Shown here one piece after another: positions 62,294 through 64,000 of a DNA stretch of 64,000 nt. The first letter of the stretch is position 1; each line of letters begins with the position of its first letter. Source of the DNA: JAJDTT01 sp022827025 (GTDB lineage Bacteria > Acidobacteriota > UBA6911 > RPQK01 > JAJDTT01); the NCBI GenBank assembly GCA_965203535.1, contig OZ241897.1:4898001-4962000 (forward strand), given 5' to 3'. A program made the translations under genes and the position numbers. Below the pieces are notes generated by a model that had not been told where the DNA came from, did not search any database, and worked only from the letters and a program-made list of their open reading frames with translations.

Positions 62294-62452
62294 CAGTCCG
62301 TGGTGAAAGTCGCACGCAGCACTGAGACCGGGGCTGCGCCCGCCGGACAAGGCGCGATGAGGGAGCATACCGGGAGTATGTGACCGAGTCGCAACGCAGT
62401 CCGCCGGGATGCAGACCCGGTCGAATGCCGTGACGACTTTTACCACGGGCTG
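62294..62452. mobile_element. Mini-element with IS1182-like ends (159 bp)
   Basis: Left end CAGTCCGTGGTGAAAGTCG and right end CGACTTTTACCACGGGCTG are inverted repeats with two mismatches and resemble the ends of the two full ISs. Flanking TTGA and TCAA extend the pairing. Inside is a further imperfect palindrome (around GACCGGGGCTGCG against its near-complement). It fills the gap between convergent genes and the right-hand gene's stop lies inside the right end. No coding capacity of its own. Confidence 0.65.
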
Positions 62453-64000
62453 TCAAGTCCCGGATCCAACACTGACACTGAATGGTTGGTGCTTCCTTCC
62501 TCCAGCACGACAATCTGTCGGGGTTGAAGCTCTCGGAGATCGTCTCGGATTCCACTTGGCCAATAAACTGTAACCTCCACGTTGCCCTGGTAGTCTCCCA
62601 GGCCAAAATGAACTCGATAGTCGCTGGCCGAAAGATAGCTGCCGGCTGAGGTGACTTGGGAGACCAGGCGTTTCCCGCCAAATTTGAGCTCCACAAGAGC
62701 CCCAAAACCGTTTCGATTGGATTTATTGCCGACCAGTCTCAACTGCAGCCAGGCCTTTTCGTTGCCTCCCTCGTTGCGCAGAAGCACCGGGCTTCCGCCA
62801 CAATTGCTGACCAGCACATCCAGGTCTCCGTCATTGTCGTAATCGGCCCAGGCCAGGCCCCGGCTGACCTGGGGAACCACCAGGACTTGGCCACGCTCGG
62901 AGGTGACGTCCTCGAACAGGCCGCCAACGTTCTCCAGCAGCAGTTTGGGTTGCCGGTAGGTTGCCCCCGCTCTCAGTTGGGCCGCGTTGTCCATAACGTG
63001 TCCGTTAGCGACAACCAGGTCCGGATCCGAATCATTGTCCACATCGATCAGACCCAGGCCAAAGCCCACAAAGGGTCGGCTGGGAGCCAGAACACCGGTA
63101 CGGGAGCTCATGTCTTCAAAAAAACCGTCACCCTTGTTCTGGTAAAGAGCCAGGTATTCCAAGTCCAGATTGGTCACTGCCAGATCGAGAAGCCCGTCCC
63201 CGTCGTAGTCTGCAGCAACGACTCCCATGCCTGCCTGCGGATCGCCGTTTTCGTCGAGAGCGGTTCCGGATAACAGCCCCACCTCGGAAAAAGATCCATC
63301 TCCCTCGTTCTTGAAGAGAAAATTGTCGACGCCGTCGTTGGCAACGTAGATGTCGACCAGGCCGTCGCGATCATAATCCAGCGGCGCCACCCCCAGGCCC
63401 TTTCCGGCATACTGAGCGATGCGGGCTTTTTGACCAACCTCGGCAAAGGTGCCGTCGCCGCGGTTTCGATAGAGGACATCGGGGACACCGTTGAAGGCCT
63501 CGGGACCACAGGTGGCCACGATGGGTCCGTGTTTACAGATCGGATTGTTCTTCTCAAGTGAATGGTCTGTGTAACTGACCACATAGAGATCCAGGAAACC
63601 GTCATTGTCATAGTCGAAGAAGGCTGCGCTCGAACTCCATCGGCCATCGCCTCCGACGCCCGCCGCCAGGGAACTGTTGCGAAAGGTTCCGTTTCCATTG
63701 TTGCGATATAGGAGATCGGGTCCGGAAAAATTGGTCATAAAGATATCGTCGAACCCGTCATTGTCATAATCGCCGACGGCGACGCCCATTCCATAATGCT
63801 GATTGGATTCGATTCCGGCCTGGGAGGTCACTTCCTGGAAGGTGCCGTCCCCCCGGTTTCGATAAAGAGAGTGATCGAAGGAGAGATTCTTGTCGGTGCC
63901 CGGAGTCCAACCGCCGTTGATCAGCAAGATGTCCTGGTAGCCGTCGTTGTCAAAGTCGATAAACCCACATCCTGATCCCACCGTCGCCACCGCATATCTC
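62440..64000 (-). CDS. CRTAC1-family FG-GAP/UnbV secreted protein (partial, N-terminus outside window)
   Basis: At least 520 residues, open to the right edge. At least seven FG-GAP (VCBS-type) calcium-binding propeller repeats are visible, for example GFIDFDNDGYQDILLINGG, GVAVGDYDNDGFDDIFMTNF, FFDYDNDGFLDLYVVS, VAADYDGDGLLDLAVTNLD and AWADYDNDGDLDVLVSNCGG, each with the DxDxDGxxD loop. The C-terminal 90 residues are an ASPIC/UnbV domain (LQLRLVGNKSNRNGFGALVE and VTVYWPSGIRDDL). This combination is the CRTAC1 family of secreted proteins, abundant in Acidobacteriota and Planctomycetota, probably for adhesion or ligand binding. The stop codon lies in the end of the 159-bp inverted-repeat element, so the last residues (DSPW) are encoded by the element. 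Confidence 0.9.
   Translation of the reverse strand, partial: RYAVATVGSGCGFIDFDNDGYQDILLINGGWTPGTDKNLSFDHSLYRNRGDGTFQEVTSQAGIESNQHYGMGVAVGDYDNDGFDDIFMTNFSGPDLLYRNNGNGTFRNSSLAAGVGGDGRWSSSAAFFDYDNDGFLDLYVVSYTDHSLEKNNPICKHGPIVATCGPEAFNGVPDVLYRNRGDGTFAEVGQKARIAQYAGKGLGVAPLDYDRDGLVDIYVANDGVDNFLFKNEGDGSFSEVGLLSGTALDENGDPQAGMGVVAADYDGDGLLDLAVTNLDLEYLALYQNKGDGFFEDMSSRTGVLAPSRPFVGFGLGLIDVDNDSDPDLVVANGHVMDNAAQLRAGATYRQPKLLLENVGGLFEDVTSERGQVLVVPQVSRGLAWADYDNDGDLDVLVSNCGGSPVLLRNEGGNEKAWLQLRLVGNKSNRNGFGALVELKFGGKRLVSQVTSAGSYLSASDYRVHFGLGDYQGNVEVTVYWPSGIRDDLRELQPRQIVVLEEGSTNHSVSVLDPGLDSPW

Overview
High-GC bacterial chromosome segment, most likely from an Acidobacteriota lineage (marine, sponge-associated or soil type). 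The clues are a VWFA-related protein of the acidobacterial type, a GWxTD-domain protein, a CRTAC1-type FG-GAP/UnbV protein, a very large TonB-dependent receptor with a carboxypeptidase-regulatory N-terminus, a secreted quinoprotein dehydrogenase, and several secreted five-bladed beta-propeller proteins. No rRNA, tRNA or CRISPR array was recognised.

Layout. 1-9.8 kb: ordinary chromosomal genes (TonB-type receptor cut by the left edge, VWFA protein, antitoxin with a broken PIN toxin, Asp/Glu-racemase-superfamily enzyme, enolase-superfamily enzyme, PQQ-type dehydrogenase). 9.9-24.1 kb: six tightly packed minus-strand genes that look like one defence operon: DUF262 protein, AAA ATPase (DUF3696-like), a small partner protein, a 1361-codon NERD + pseudokinase + kinase + P-loop ATPase protein, a 598-aa protein, and a 1667-aa protein with a possible PD-(D/E)xK core and a HerA/FtsK-like ATPase. 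The last three have the order and size relations of DptF-G-H (phosphorothioate restriction) and of the MAD6-7-8 genes of methylation-associated defence, yet no methyltransferase, specificity subunit or dnd/ssp modification gene is present in the window. This is the best candidate for an undescribed system.

24.3-39.9 kb: a DUF4143 ATPase, then an array of NCS2 (xanthine/uracil family) permeases with an unusual C-terminal degenerate ATPase-like domain. Two copies are intact. The third is a pseudogene with nonsense codons, a 786-bp deletion and an IS. AT-richer foreign genes sit in this array: a 1497-aa STAND NTPase with a C-terminal phosphoribosyltransferase-like domain, and a DUF3644/HEPN-like gene split by a second copy of the same IS. 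Both IS copies have perfect 19-bp terminal repeats and 4-bp palindromic target duplications (CTAG, TTAA), and joining the DUF3644 flanks restores its reading frame. A scrap of a tyrosine recombinase lies at 39.1 kb.

40.0-49.8 kb: a ferric-iron ABC transporter operon behind a Fur-like 7-1-7 palindrome; an ankyrin-repeat lipoprotein; a four-gene minus-strand catabolic-looking operon (MFS transporter, AMDase-like enzyme, creatinase-like M24 protein, phosphotriesterase-family hydrolase). 50-64 kb: five secreted beta-propeller proteins with mixed export signals (lipoprotein, Tat, Sec), a MOSC protein, a GWxTD protein and a CRTAC1 protein cut by the right edge. Short hairpin repeats and two miniature inverted-repeat elements lie between these genes. 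The regional story is a metabolically ordinary chromosome carrying one complete-looking defence operon and a permease array that has repeatedly accepted foreign defence genes and ISs.
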